The translations under genes were made by a program, and so were the position numbers. A DNA stretch of 64,000 bases from Blumeriella jaapii (lineage: Eukaryota; Ascomycota; Leotiomycetes; Helotiales; Drepanopezizaceae), in contig VWND01000001.1 in assembly GCA_009599575.1 (NCBI GenBank), forward strand, positions 2,790,001 through 2,854,000, written 5' to 3'. Shown piece after piece: positions 1-9,858 of this stretch. Numbering within the stretch: position 1 is the first letter of the stretch; each line of letters starts with the position of its first letter. The notes below the pieces were generated by a model, which saw only the letters and a list, made by a program, of their open reading frames with translations, searched no databases and had not been told where the DNA came from.

Positions 1-1471
1 TTCGGAAAGTAAAAAAAATCGTTAGAAATTTTAATATTTTAAAAGATTCTGTTAGAATTATCGTTTTTTCGCTTTCGTTTTTTTTTTATAACGTATTTTC
101 GAATCGAAAACGGTATATATTTGTTTTAGCTTTTAAGCTTTAATCGTAAATATTTTTTTTTTTTTTTTTTTTTTTTTTGCGTTCGTTTCGTCGTTTATTA
201 TTTTTCGTTTCGTCGCTGATAATTTTATTAATACTTTCGATACGACGAGCGATTAATATTAATTTTTCGTACGAGCTTGTAATTATAATATTGCTTCGTT
301 TGATAATTTTTTTTCGAAAAGTAAATCGGAGTTTTGCGAAAAGCATTTTTCTTTTAGTCGCATCGTTTATTATTTGTAATTATTATTCGAAATTATTTAA
401 ATAAGCAACGAAATTATTAATTAATTTATGCTTTTTTTGCTTCGCTTTATCGTATAAATTCGAAGCCGCGATTTTTCGATTTTCCGCATTTATTAAAAAA
501 TGTAATATTTATTTTTTAAAATCGTTTTATATAATTCGAATATTCGTAAAACGTCGTTCGTATCCGGTTTTTTTTTTTTTTTTTTTTTATCGTCGAAAGT
601 TAAAACACAAGCGTTAATTTTCTTTTAATCGGTATAAAATATTATTTTTTTATTTTAGCGGAAATTTCGCTTTGCACGCCGAATAAAAAATTAAGCTTTT
701 TTAATATTTTTTTTTCGATATATTAAAAAAATTTTTATTTTTAATATTTTTCGGCTCGAATTCGCTGTGTTTTTTACAAAAGGTATAATATGCTTAAAAA
801 AAATGCTAGATCGTTTTTAATAAATATTATTATCGTAATACTTCGAAAATATTTTATAATAATCGCCGGCTTAAGTTATTTTTTGTTTTTTTTTAGTTGG
901 GACGATATTAAAAAGTATAAAACTCTTTTTTTCGATATTTTCGAAAGCGTTAAGTTTTTGTTAAAATTGTTTAATTTTCTTTCGGAATTCGTTTCGGCGT
1001 CTTTTGGCTTTTTCGAGTTTTTTGATTATTTCGTAGATTTTTTTTTTAATTTTTTTTTGTTTTATTTTAGCTCGTATCTTTTTTACTTTCTTACGTTTAT
1101 CGTTTTTTTTTGTTCGGCGCGGGTTCGTTTATTAGCCAAATAAATCAGAGTTTCGATAAAAAGTTTTTCCGAATCGCTTTAAGCGTGGCCTTTTTTAATA
1201 ATCTTTTAAATAAAAAAAATTAAAAAATCGTCGCGCTTTGATAATAGGATATTTTCGACTTTTAGTAAAGCTGATAACGTCAGGGAAAACGATAATACGA
1301 GGTTTTTTTAAGCAGCCGAAAGCGCTGGGTTTTTTTAAATAGCTGAAAGTGCTTGTTCGCTGCGAATGCGAAAAGCTATAATATTAATAATAACGATATA
1401 AATGTAGTAATATAATAAAAGATTGTTTTAATAATATCGAACTGCCGTTTCGATAAATAAAAAAATTAAAA
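1..1471 (-). pseudogene. Gyp-C copy C2, 5' internal region with degraded Gag
   Basis: This stretch aligns base for base with 29690-31170, the 5' internal region of C1, and lies immediately inside a C-type LTR. Read on the minus strand it gives a Lys/Glu-rich, coiled-coil-like Gag N-terminal region, clearest opposite 790-1143, broken by many TAA/TAG stops of RIP type. The open plus-strand frames here are Phe-rich shadows of it. The rest of C2 lies left of the window. No zinc knuckle was recognised. Family membership is certain from the duplicate copy; the Gag assignment rests on position and composition. Confidence 0.7.
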
Positions 1472-1885
1472 TGTAAAAATTAAAAAGCAAAAAAACATTA
1501 GTTTAAATAATAAAGCTTAAATAAATTTGGATTAATAGTCAGACTGATTTTTACTTTTTATATTTTTAATAAAAAACGTATATAAATACAAAAAAAAAGA
1601 TAGAACTTTCGAAAAAAGTATTTCTCAGGAAACCAAGCGAATTTTATTTAATATGCTTTTTCAGCTCTTATTCCGACCTTTTCTCAATCTTTTTTAATAT
1701 AACTTTAATAACTGATTCTTTAGCAATCATTTTTATAAAATGTTTTATTTAAATATTATTTCCAACCTTTACAATATTATCCGGCCCCCACGGCCTATCC
1801 GCAGAAAATACTATTCGAGGGTTGGTAAAAGGCAGAGGGTTTTGGCGGATCACCTGACTTATACACGTGATATTGGTTCCTGACA
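1472..1885 (-). repeat. 5' LTR of C2 (Gyp-C)
   Basis: A 414-bp LTR bounded by TG...CA that matches the C1 LTRs at 17772-18183 and 31171-31583. The side facing the element interior (1472 onward) is AT-converted. The outer roughly 150 bp (about 1735-1885) is GC-rich and nearly identical to other copies, and contains CACGTG. The expected target duplication is 1886-1890 (TCGAA), but the partner end is outside the window. Confidence 0.85.
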
Positions 1886-3369
1886 TCGAAGCTATAAACC
1901 AAAAGAAATTTTTTTTTTTTTTTTATAAAAAAAACGTGGAAGCTTTAATGCAGGAATATGTCTAGCTATTAAAAGTTACCGAAATCGCTAAAAGACAATT
2001 TGTTATTATATTATTTAATCGTTTTGCAAAACTTATTGGCTTGGAAAAGCTTAATAAGAATATCGAAACTTTCGTGTTAAAATTTACCGATATTAAAATT
2101 TAAAAATTGCAAAGCAAAGTCGAAGGTTTTATACAATAGCAGAAGAAACTTTTTTACGTTAATTCGAATAATAAAAACGATTAAAATAGCTTTTATAATA
2201 ATTATTTCTTTTAAAATGCGCGAAGCGATCAGCTTCGTTAAGCCGCCGTAAAAGTAATAGCTGCCCAATGGCAATTTTTTCGTATTAGCGATCAGAATCA
2301 GCGAAATATTAATTATAATAACGATTATCAGAAGAAAAAAAGAAACTGTCAGAGGGCACGGTCCAAGTTCTCGGCCTTTGGCCGAGACCTTACCGAACGG
2401 CCTTCGGCCTTCGGCCTTAAGCCTTCGGCTTTCGGTCGGTGGCCCGAGCAGGCACGACCCAAATGGATCCAAAGATCTAACCAAACGGACCCTTTGTATC
2501 CTTTTAAATTTCTAAGATTCAGTATATTAATCAAATAAATGCTTTCGCTTTTTAATTTGTCTTTTAATGCATCGTAATATTCTAAATCTTTTTTTCAGGA
2601 CCGGCCGGCAAGCATTTTTTCTTTTATTATTTACTCAATTCCGCATATCTCAAGCCTTAGATTTTTAATAAAAAACCGATCGGCCTTACGATTAATTCGC
2701 AACGAAAAAAGAAATTTAACAGGTTTTAAAAAAAAAACACTTTTCAAACCAAAACCTTAATTCTATTAATACTATGCTATTAAGCATTCGGACGTTAAAT
2801 AATATAACGACCGAAGCAGACGATAATTACAAAAACCAAACCGACGATAGCTTTTTATTTTCCGACCTTGTTTCCTTTCCGCTTTAATTTATTTCGCAAT
2901 TTTCTGCCGCTAACGAACGACCACGCAACTTTTTCTTTTTTCCGTTCCGAAACTTTTTTACGCATTAAAGCTTAATTAAAAGCAAAAACGCGAAAGAAAT
3001 AAAATCATAAAAGCTAGATTCGCAGTTATAAAAGCTTAGGAAATAAAACTGCAACGATTTTTTTTGCTAAAGCTTTTATATTTTTCGAAACTAATCAAAT
3101 TGCTTTTAATTTTTACCGCAATTTGCTTTTTCTTAGAAATCCGCTATTTAATAACCAGGCTTTCACAGCATTATTATTATTTCTATTTCGCTTTTAATTT
3201 TCATAAAATTCAAAAAAAACGAATTAATTATCTTAAAAGCCGAATTCGCCAACTTCTTTTTTATTAACTATGCATTATAACGATTTAAAAACTTTTTTTA
3301 AATCGAAATTATTATCAATTTTTATTTTTTTAAAAACAATATTAAATACTAGCTATTAGAAATAAAAAA
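1886..3369. other. degraded unassigned sequence, possibly a Copia or other element remnant
   Basis: About 1.5 kb flanking C2. A plus-strand frame near 1950-2100 gives Gag-like hydrophilic stretches, and frames near 2750-2900 are also partly open, but no diagnostic motif was found. Because a Copia RNase H terminus lies beyond A0 at 6554, this may be the 5' part of that element; that is inference only. No LTR boundary, tRNA or host gene was seen. Confidence 0.3.
2348..2480. repeat. GC-rich low-complexity block with GGCCTTC repeats
   Basis: A GC-rich island in AT-rich surroundings, built from imperfect repeats of CGGCCTT / CTTCGGCC and near-palindromes such as TCGGCCTTTGGCCGA. All six frames are repetitive, and the minus frame gives repeated RPKAEG-type peptides. 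It could be an in-frame low-complexity insert in a degraded Gag or a small independent repeat. Confidence 0.6.
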
Positions 3370-3402
3370 TTACGAAAAAAAAATTTTACTTTTTGCTTTT
3401 GA

Positions 3403-6230
3403 TTAACTAACGAAATGTTGGCGCGAATTATTAAAACCAAAATATTTACGAAAATTAATATTTAATAAGCATTTAATCGAATTCGGATATTCGAAAAATT
3501 TGAAAAACTGATTAATTTCCGCATCCGATACGATATATATAAATATAAAGTTTTTCCGTTCGGCTTTATTAATAGGCCCGTTATATTTTAACGCTTTATT
3601 AATAATATTTTTATAAAACATTTAAACAATTTTTGCTCGGCGTATTTTAACGATATTTTTATTTATTCCGCGAATAATTTAAAATATAAAATTTATATTA
3701 AAAAAATCTTATCGATTTTAAAAAAACATAATTTAAAAATTAATATTAAAAAATGCGAGTTTAATATTACGAAAACTAAATTTTTAAGTTTCGTTATTAG
3801 TATTCAAAACATTAAAATAAATCCGGAAAAAATCGCTATTATTAAAAACTAGCAATATACAGCGAATATACGAGGCGTATAAAGCTTTTTAGGTTTTTGC
3901 AATTTTTACAAACGTTTTATAGCCGGTTACAGCCGTATTTGCCGCTTTTTTATTGCTTTTATAAGCAAAAACGTTTCGTATTCGAGAAAAAGCAGAAAAA
4001 CGTATAAAAAACATTGCGCAAAGTTTTGCTAAATGCTTTTATTTTGTGCTATTACGATTTTTACAAGCAAACGCGCCTGGAAACCGACTTTTTTAATAAA
4101 ATAATAGCTGGCGTATTATCGTAATTGCAAAAAATTAACTTTTATTATTCGGTCGGTTTTTTTTAAAAATTATAATCGACGCCGAATTTAATTATCCGAT
4201 TTACGATAAAAGGTTTTTTGTTATTTTTCGCTTTTTTAAAAATTATAAGCCGAAGCTGTTAAGCGCTTAAAAAAACGTATATATATACACCGATTATCGC
4301 GTTTTAAAATATTTTATAATAATTAAAAACTTTTCGGCCCGATAAGCCCGATAAGCCGAGTTTTTCGCCGATTTTTATTTTATAATTATATACCGGTCGG
4401 GAATTATTAATACGCTCGCTGATATTTTTTTTCGCAAAAACCAAAATATTTTTTTATTAAAAGCACGATAGCGAACAGCTCGAAAGCAGCAAATGCTTTT
4501 AAACGATAAATTGAATTTTTAAATTTTAAAAAAAATAGCTGTTAAAAGCATAACCACGCTTGCGTTTATAAAAATAGCTTCCGATAAGCGCGATAACGAT
4601 AGTATTTTTTTCGAAAAAAACAGCGAAAAAAAAAAAAAATGCTTATAAAAAAACTCGTAGATTTAATTTCCGTAATCGCATACGATATATATAATTATAT
4701 AATTATAAACGATTTGCTGCAAGTTAACAAAAACTTTTTTTTTTTCGAAGCGCAACGAATGCAAGCTCGCAATTATAGCTTTAACTACCAATTGCAATAA
4801 AACAAATTGTTTTTCCAAACCAAATTAATAATATTTTTAAAACTTTCCGAATTGCGAATTTTTCTGATCCGATATATTTACGAACAGCTTTGCGTAGCAT
4901 ACGCTAAAATAAAAAAAATAAAGCTTTTGATCGGTCGCAAATATTATTAAAAAGTTATAAAAGCAGATATATAATAATACGTTTCGAATTATCGTTGCAT
5001 ACGAATAAAAACTAAACGCGATAAAACCCCGGGCTTTTTAAAGCTTTTGCTTATACTTAGCAAATCTTATTAATATTTAACGATAAATTTTACGAAGCTT
5101 TTATTAAACGAAAATAATTACGATTTCGCTTTCGTAATAATAAATCGCCTGTTTAAAAAGTTTTTGTTAGTTTTTTGCTATAAGATTATTACAGCGAAAA
5201 AACTGACAGCTTTATTTTTGATTTATTAAATGCGCTATTTCGGCATGCCGAATTTAATTATTTCGGATCGAAAAGCTTAATTTGTTTCGGTTTTTTAGCA
5301 AAAACTTTGCCGTATATAAAAAACCAAAATTAAATTAATTATTACGTATAATTTTAATATCGATAAACAAACCGAAATAATAAACCAATATATTAAGCAA
5401 CGCTTCCGCCCCTTTTGCTTTTATTATTAAAACAATTAAAAACGCTTTTTACTTTTAATAAATATTACATAGCTGATTTTGCCGTACGAATTTTTCGGCA
5501 ACGTTTTTTTTTTTAAATCTTAAATAAATACAAAGCTCGTATATTTTGAAATATAAATAATTTCCGTTTTTTTCGCTCGGCCATCGAAAAGCTTAATTGC
5601 GACGAGGTTTTACACCTGGCCTTCCGAGCTAAAAAAGTTATGAAATACGTATAATTATTTATTGCGTAATAATAAGCCAAAATAAAACGCTTCGCTAATT
5701 TGCATAAACGACCGATAAATTAAAATATAAGCGACGAAATATTAATAAGTATTAAAAATTAAAAGCTCGACCGACTTTTTCGAAAGCTTTTAAACAAATA
5801 GTACGGCCTAATTAAAATCGTCGACAAAATAAAAAAAAATTGAAAACTTAATTTTTTCGCAGATTGATTAATTTATTTAATCTTTTATTTATATTCGTTC
5901 CGAAAGCATATTAGCAATTTTTTACTTGGCCAACGCCGCTTCGAACCAGTTTTTATTTAATTATTTTCTGAATAAACGAAATGGAAAATCGAAAAATAAT
6001 AAATTCGAGGTTATATAAAAAAGTATTGCAATATCAGGTTAATTAAAAAAGCGCTGATAAAAATTTCGAATAATATTTTTGTTTTAACGCTATAACGGCT
6101 TTTTATATTTTTTAAGTATTTCACCGATCGCATCCTATCGCCAAAGGCCTTTTACGAACATTTTCCGTATGATTGCAAGTTTACAACGAAAGCAGAAAAG
6201 ATTATACTGAGTTGAAAAACGATAAACCTA
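3403..6230 (+). pseudogene. A0 Pol remnant (RT, RNase H, integrase, chromodomain)
   Basis: Dead by stop codons throughout. Visible in order: RT palm with the catalytic box turned to YFND near 3640, an FLGFCNFYKRF-type segment near 3885, RNase H to about 4430, a spacer, the integrase zinc-binding region near 4900-5050, integrase core with GMPNLIISDR near 5240, and the C-terminal domain with chromodomain-like residues near 6000-6200. Domain order is that of chromoviral Ty3/Gypsy Pol. Stops arise mainly at CAA, CAG, CGA and TGG codons, as RIP predicts. Confidence 0.8.
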
Positions 6231-6274
6231 TGATCGCAACTGCGCGGACGCAGTTTTTCGGAAAGAAAGAATAG

Positions 6275-6545
6275 TGTTACGATCCTGGCTAGTAGTAGTT
6301 GCTAATAGTATAATTGCTAGTAATATGGTTGCCAATAGTATAATTGCTGGTGGTATTGGATTAAAGTTTGGGCACAGACCACGTCGGCCACTAGGCCTCG
6401 CGCTAAGTCACGTGACCTACAAGCGCAACCCATTGTATATAAAGTTCGCGACCCCGAGCATTTTAGCTCGGTGTTTTTTTTTTTCAATTTATATGCGTAC
6501 CTTTTGGTCCATATCATCCCGATCACCCTTAAGCTAGCTGTGACA
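6275..6545 (+). repeat. 3' LTR of A0 (Gyp-A)
   Basis: A 271-bp LTR beginning TGTTACGATC and ending GCTGTGACA, preceded by the polypurine tract GGAAAGAAAGAATAG. It carries mutated 15-bp repeat units, GTCACGTGAC at 6407-6416, TATATAAAG, and the CCGAGC/GCTCGG hairpin followed by a T tract. The inner half is G-to-A mutated while the outer 3' end is clean. Confidence 0.9.
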
Positions 6546-6553
6546 AATATTAT

Positions 6554-6742
6554 CAACGCACGAAACATATTAATATCAAATACCACTACGTTCGTTCCGA
6601 AGTTGCTGCTAAGAAACTAGATCTGTACTACGTTCAAAGCAAAAACAATGCAGCTGACGGCTTTACAAAGCCATTTTCGGAAACTAACCACGTTGCATAA
6701 TATAAACTGCTAGGCTTACAACTATTCGATTTAAAAGTCTAG
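6554..6742 (+). pseudogene. Ty1/Copia RNase H C-terminus (Cop-E)
   Basis: The frame starting at 6554 reads QRTKHINIKYHYVR, then NAADGFTKPF, then after one stop (TAA at 6698-6700) KLLGLQLF, ending at TAG 6740-6742. RTKHI, ADGLTKP and LLGL are hallmark C-terminal RNase H motifs of Copia Pol. Little RIP damage is seen beyond the single stop, as expected of a low-copy sequence. The upstream part of the protein is cut off by the A0 LTR. Confidence 0.85.
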
Positions 6743-7127
6743 TGCAAAATTGATGAAAAAAAGAGTGTATCATATGTACAAATATAAAAGATTTTACAGC
6801 GCTCTTTAAAAACGCTGAGTTTATTTTTAAAACATACAAAATAAGTAACGTACAAAATATATATGACGTTATAACTAGTTTTTCTACTGACAGGCGCACT
6901 GCAATCAGCTTTAAAGCTGCTACTGCACGCTGTCAAAAAGGTGTGTTGCTAGATTAAATGTCACGTGTTGCTCATATAACTGGTTGCCAAAACGACTAGT
7001 TCCCGAGTACCGTGCACGCCTCATAAGGGCGCACACCATACCTAGAATACTACTACAAGTCAACCAACCCTATCGTATGCACTCATTGCTCCCTCTGCCT
7101 ACTAACTAGTCAAGATACTAGCAATAA
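6743..7127 (+). other. Copia 3' untranslated region and probable partial LTR
   Basis: Near-normal GC sequence downstream of the Copia stop. A possible LTR start is TGTTGCTAG or TGTCACGTG near 6942-6958, after a short AAAAAGGTGTG tract. It contains CACGTG near 6960. It ends where homology to a Gyp-C LTR begins. No second copy is present in the window, so the LTR boundaries cannot be fixed. Confidence 0.4.
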
Positions 7128-7261
7128 AATATTATTTCCAGCCTTTATAATACTATCCGGCCCCCACGGCCTATTCGCAAAAAGTATTATTCGAGGGTTG
7201 GTAGGAGGCAGAGGATTTTGGCGGATCACCTGACTTATACACGTGATGTTGGTTCCTGACA
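7128..7261 (-). repeat. Gyp-C LTR outer fragment
   Basis: 134 bp nearly identical to the outer end of the C LTRs (compare 1750-1885), ending in the exact terminus CCTGACA at 7261. The other two thirds of the LTR are missing. It abuts A6 sequence directly, as if a Gyp-C element had inserted into A6 and lost everything but this terminus. It is almost free of RIP changes. Confidence 0.8.
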
Positions 7262-9331
7262 GTTTTATCTTAGCTTAATATTACGTAATAAACGATTAAG
7301 CGTATTTCACAATCTTTTTAGCTCGGAAGGCCAGATGCAAAACTTCGTCGCGGTTAAGCTTTTCGATAGCCGAGCGAAAAAAGCGAAAATTATTTATATT
7401 TTAAAATATGCGAGCCTCGTATTTATTTAAAATTGAAAAAAAAAAAAAAAAAAAAAAAAACGTTGCCGAAAAATTCGTACGGCAAAATCAGCTGTATAAT
7501 ATTTATTAAAAATAAAAAGCGTTTTCAATTGTTTTAATAATAAAAGCAAGAAAAGCGGAAGCGTTATTTAATATATTAATTTATTACTTCGGTTTACTTA
7601 TCGATATTAAAATTATACGTAATAATTAATTTGATTTTGGTTTTTAATATGCGATAAAATTCTTATTAAAAAACCGAAATAAATTAAGCTTTTCGGTCCG
7701 AAATAATTAAATCCGGCATGCCGAAATAGCGCATTTAATAAATCAAAAACAAAGCTGCCAGTTTTTTCGCTGTAATAGTTTTATAATAAAAAACTAACAA
7801 AAGCTTTTTAAATAAGCGATTTATTATTATAAAAGCGAAATCGTAATTATTTTCGTTTAAAAAAAGTTTCGTAAAATTTATCGTTAAATATTAATAAAGC
7901 CTGCTAAATATAAGCAAAGATTTTAAAAATCCCGGAGTTTTATCGCGCTTAGTTTTTATTTGTATGCAACGACAATTCGAAACGTATTATTATATATTTG
8001 TTTTTATAATTTTCTAATAGTATTTGCGACCGATCAAAAGCTTTATTTTTTTTATTTTAGCGTATATTACGCAAAACTGTTCGTAAATATATCGGATTAA
8101 AAAAGTTCGCAGTTCGGAAAATTTCAAAAGCATTATTAATTTGCTTTGAAAAAACAATTTGTTTTGTCGTAATTAATAATTAAAATTATAATTGCGAATT
8201 TGCATTCGTTACGCTTCGAAAAAAAAAGTTTTTATTAGTTTACAGCAAATCGTTTATAATTATATAACTTTGCATATCGTATGCGATTACGAAGATCGGA
8301 TTTGCGAGTTTTTTTATAAGCATTTTATTTCTTTCGTTTTCGCTGTTTTTTTCGAAAAAAATGCTATCGTCATCGCGCTTATCGAAAGTTATTTTTATAA
8401 GCGCTAGCGTAAGTATGCTTTTAACAGCCATTTTTTTTAAAATCTAAAAATTGAATTTATCGTTTAAAAACATTTGCTGCTTTCGAACTGCTCGCTATCG
8501 TACTTTTAATAAAAAAATATCCTGGTTTTTACGAAAAAAAATATTAGCGAAAGTATTAATAATTTCCGACCGATATATAATTGTAAAATAAAAATCGGCG
8601 AAAAACTCGGCCTATCGAGCTTATTAAACCGAAAAATCTTTAATCGTTATAAAATATTTTAAAACGCGATAATCGATATATATATATACGCAGCTTTTTT
8701 TTAAACGTTTAACAGCTTCGGCTTGTAATTTTTAAAAAAGCGAAAAATAGCGAAAAGCTTTTTGTCGTAAATCGGATAATTAAGCTCGGCGTCGATTATA
8801 ATTTAAAAAAAAAACCGACCGAATAATAAAAATTATTTTTTTATAATTGCGATAATACGCTAATTATTTTTTTATCAGAAAAATCGGTTTCCAGGCGCGT
8901 TTGCTTATAAAAATCGTAATAGCACAAAATAAAAACATTTAGCAAAGCTTTGCGCAATGTTTTTTATGCGTTTTTCTGCTTTTTCTCGAATACGAAAAAA
9001 ACGTTTTTATTTATAAAAGCAGTAAAAAAGCGGAAAATACGGCTATAGCCGGCTATAAAGCGTTTGTAAAAATTACAAAAGCTTAAAAAGCTTAACACGC
9101 TTCGCATATTCGCTATATATTATTAATTTTTAACAATAGCGATTTTTTCCGGGTTTATTTTAATATTTTAAATGCTAATAACGAAATTTAGAAATTTAAT
9201 CTTCGTAATATTAAATTTGTATTTTTTAATATCAGCTTTTAAGCCGTATTTTTTTAGGATCGATAAAATCTTTTTAATATAAATTTTATATTTTAAATTA
9301 TTGGCGAAATAAATAAAAATATAGTTAAAAT
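7262..9331 (-). pseudogene. Gyp-A copy A6, integrase to RT portion (minus strand)
   Basis: Reverse complement of Gyp-A internal sequence. From high to low coordinates: RT palm, RNase H (about 8600-9000), spacer with an open minus frame at 8240-8431, integrase zinc region (about 7950-8100), integrase core (about 7600-7850) and the start of the integrase C-terminal domain. It is truncated at 7262, so chromodomain and 3' LTR are gone. A1 splits it at 9331; it resumes at 15905. It is older than A1. Confidence 0.85.
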
Positions 9332-9368
9332 TGTTACGATCCTTACGATCCTCCCCTGGCTAGTGGTG

Positions 9369-9470
9369 GTTGCCAGTGGTATGGTTGCCAGTGGTATGGT
9401 TGCCAGTGGTATGGTTGCCAGTGGTATGGTTGCCAGTGGTATGGTTGCCAGTGGTATGATTGCCGGTGGT
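9369..9470 (+). repeat. LTR minisatellite, 15-bp unit, six copies plus one degenerate
   Basis: Unit TGCCAGTGGTATGGT, with starts at 9371, 9386, 9401, 9416, 9431 and 9446, then a degenerate TGCCGGTGGT. Equivalent arrays of different length sit in the U3 end of every Gyp-A LTR. Because 15 is divisible by three, the array gives meaningless VASGM-repeat reading frames. The array at 52441-52535 in A4 uses a GGCTGCC variant in all units, implying local homogenisation. Confidence 0.95.
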
Positions 9471-9522
9471 GTTGAAATAAGATTTAGGCACGGACCACCT
9501 CGGCCATTAGGCCTCGCGCTAA

Positions 9523-9532
9523 GTCACGTGAC
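9523..9532 (+). promoter_or_regulatory. palindromic E-box GTCACGTGAC in Gyp-A LTR
   Basis: A perfect 10-bp palindrome of the kind bound by Cbf1-like bHLH factors (core RTCACRTG), about 20-30 bp upstream of the TATA motif. It is invariant in all eleven Gyp-A LTRs: 6407, 9523, 15760, 37309, 38399, 42209, 47552, 51276, 52591, 58790 and 63926 (first bases). Binding is inferred from motif only. Confidence 0.55.
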
Positions 9533-9550
9533 CCACAAGCGCAAATCATT

Positions 9551-9599
9551 GTATATAAAGTTCGCGACCCCGAGCATTTTAGCTCGGTGTTTTTTTTTT
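9551..9599 (+). promoter_or_regulatory. LTR TATA motif with downstream hairpin and T tract
   Basis: GTATATAAAG (9551-9560) is followed by a perfect 6-bp stem CCGAGC (9570-9575), loop ATTTTA, GCTCGG (9582-9587), then nine Ts. The arrangement recurs in all Gyp-A LTRs; the loop is ATTTTA or ATTCTA, and only the 3' LTR of A2 breaks the stem. The position suggests the transcription start and R region; a terminator-like role is also possible. Confidence 0.55.
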
Positions 9600-9858
9600 A
9601 ATTTATATGCGTACCTTTTGGTTTATATTATTCTTTTGATTATTTTTAAGCTAGCTATAATATAAAAAAAAACCAAACAATTCTCGCTAAAAAGCTTTGT
9701 ATCCACGGTTAAAAACTCGATTTGCCTTTGCAATTCGAACTTTTTTTAAGCCGCCCGTACCGACGTTTATATATCGGTGTTTTAATTAAAATTCCTTTTT
9801 ATTAATTTTGTTTTTAAAAAAAGCTGAAATCTTTTTTTCCTATTAATTCGATCTGCTT

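Larger units (their letters stand above)
3370..6545 (+). mobile_element. Gyp-A copy A0, 5'-truncated
   Basis: Homology to full copy A1 begins inside the reverse transcriptase near 3370 and runs through RNase H, integrase, chromodomain and polypurine tract into a 3' LTR. The 5' LTR, Gag and protease are missing and no second LTR is present upstream, so the left end is a deletion or recombination junction. The right flank begins AATAT inside a Copia RNase H, the presumed insertion target. Confidence 0.85.
9332..9662 (+). repeat. 5' LTR of A1
   Basis: A 331-bp LTR, the longest of its family in the window because it carries six intact 15-bp repeat units. The 5' (outer) part is unmutated. The last 60 bp facing the interior are converted, ending CTATAATA instead of CTGTGACA. 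It holds the E-box palindrome, TATA motif and hairpin listed separately. Confidence 0.95.

Noticed and set aside
155..178. Long T run as a regulatory element
   Set aside because: The same place in C1 (29853-29877) has a shorter, interrupted run; consistent with slippage in AT-rich DNA.
790..1143. Plus-strand 117-codon Phe-rich frame, duplicated at 30488-30838
   Set aside because: Exact shadow of the Lys/Glu-rich coiled coil of Gyp-C Gag on the minus strand.
6407..6416. E-box conservation as proof of selection
   Set aside because: The site lies in the part of the LTR within about 200 bp of the outer edge in both LTR positions, where RIP is weak anyway.
9363..9665. VASGM-repeat reading frames in Gyp-A LTRs
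   Set aside because: Produced by the 15-bp minisatellite inside an LTR; no conservation outside the array.
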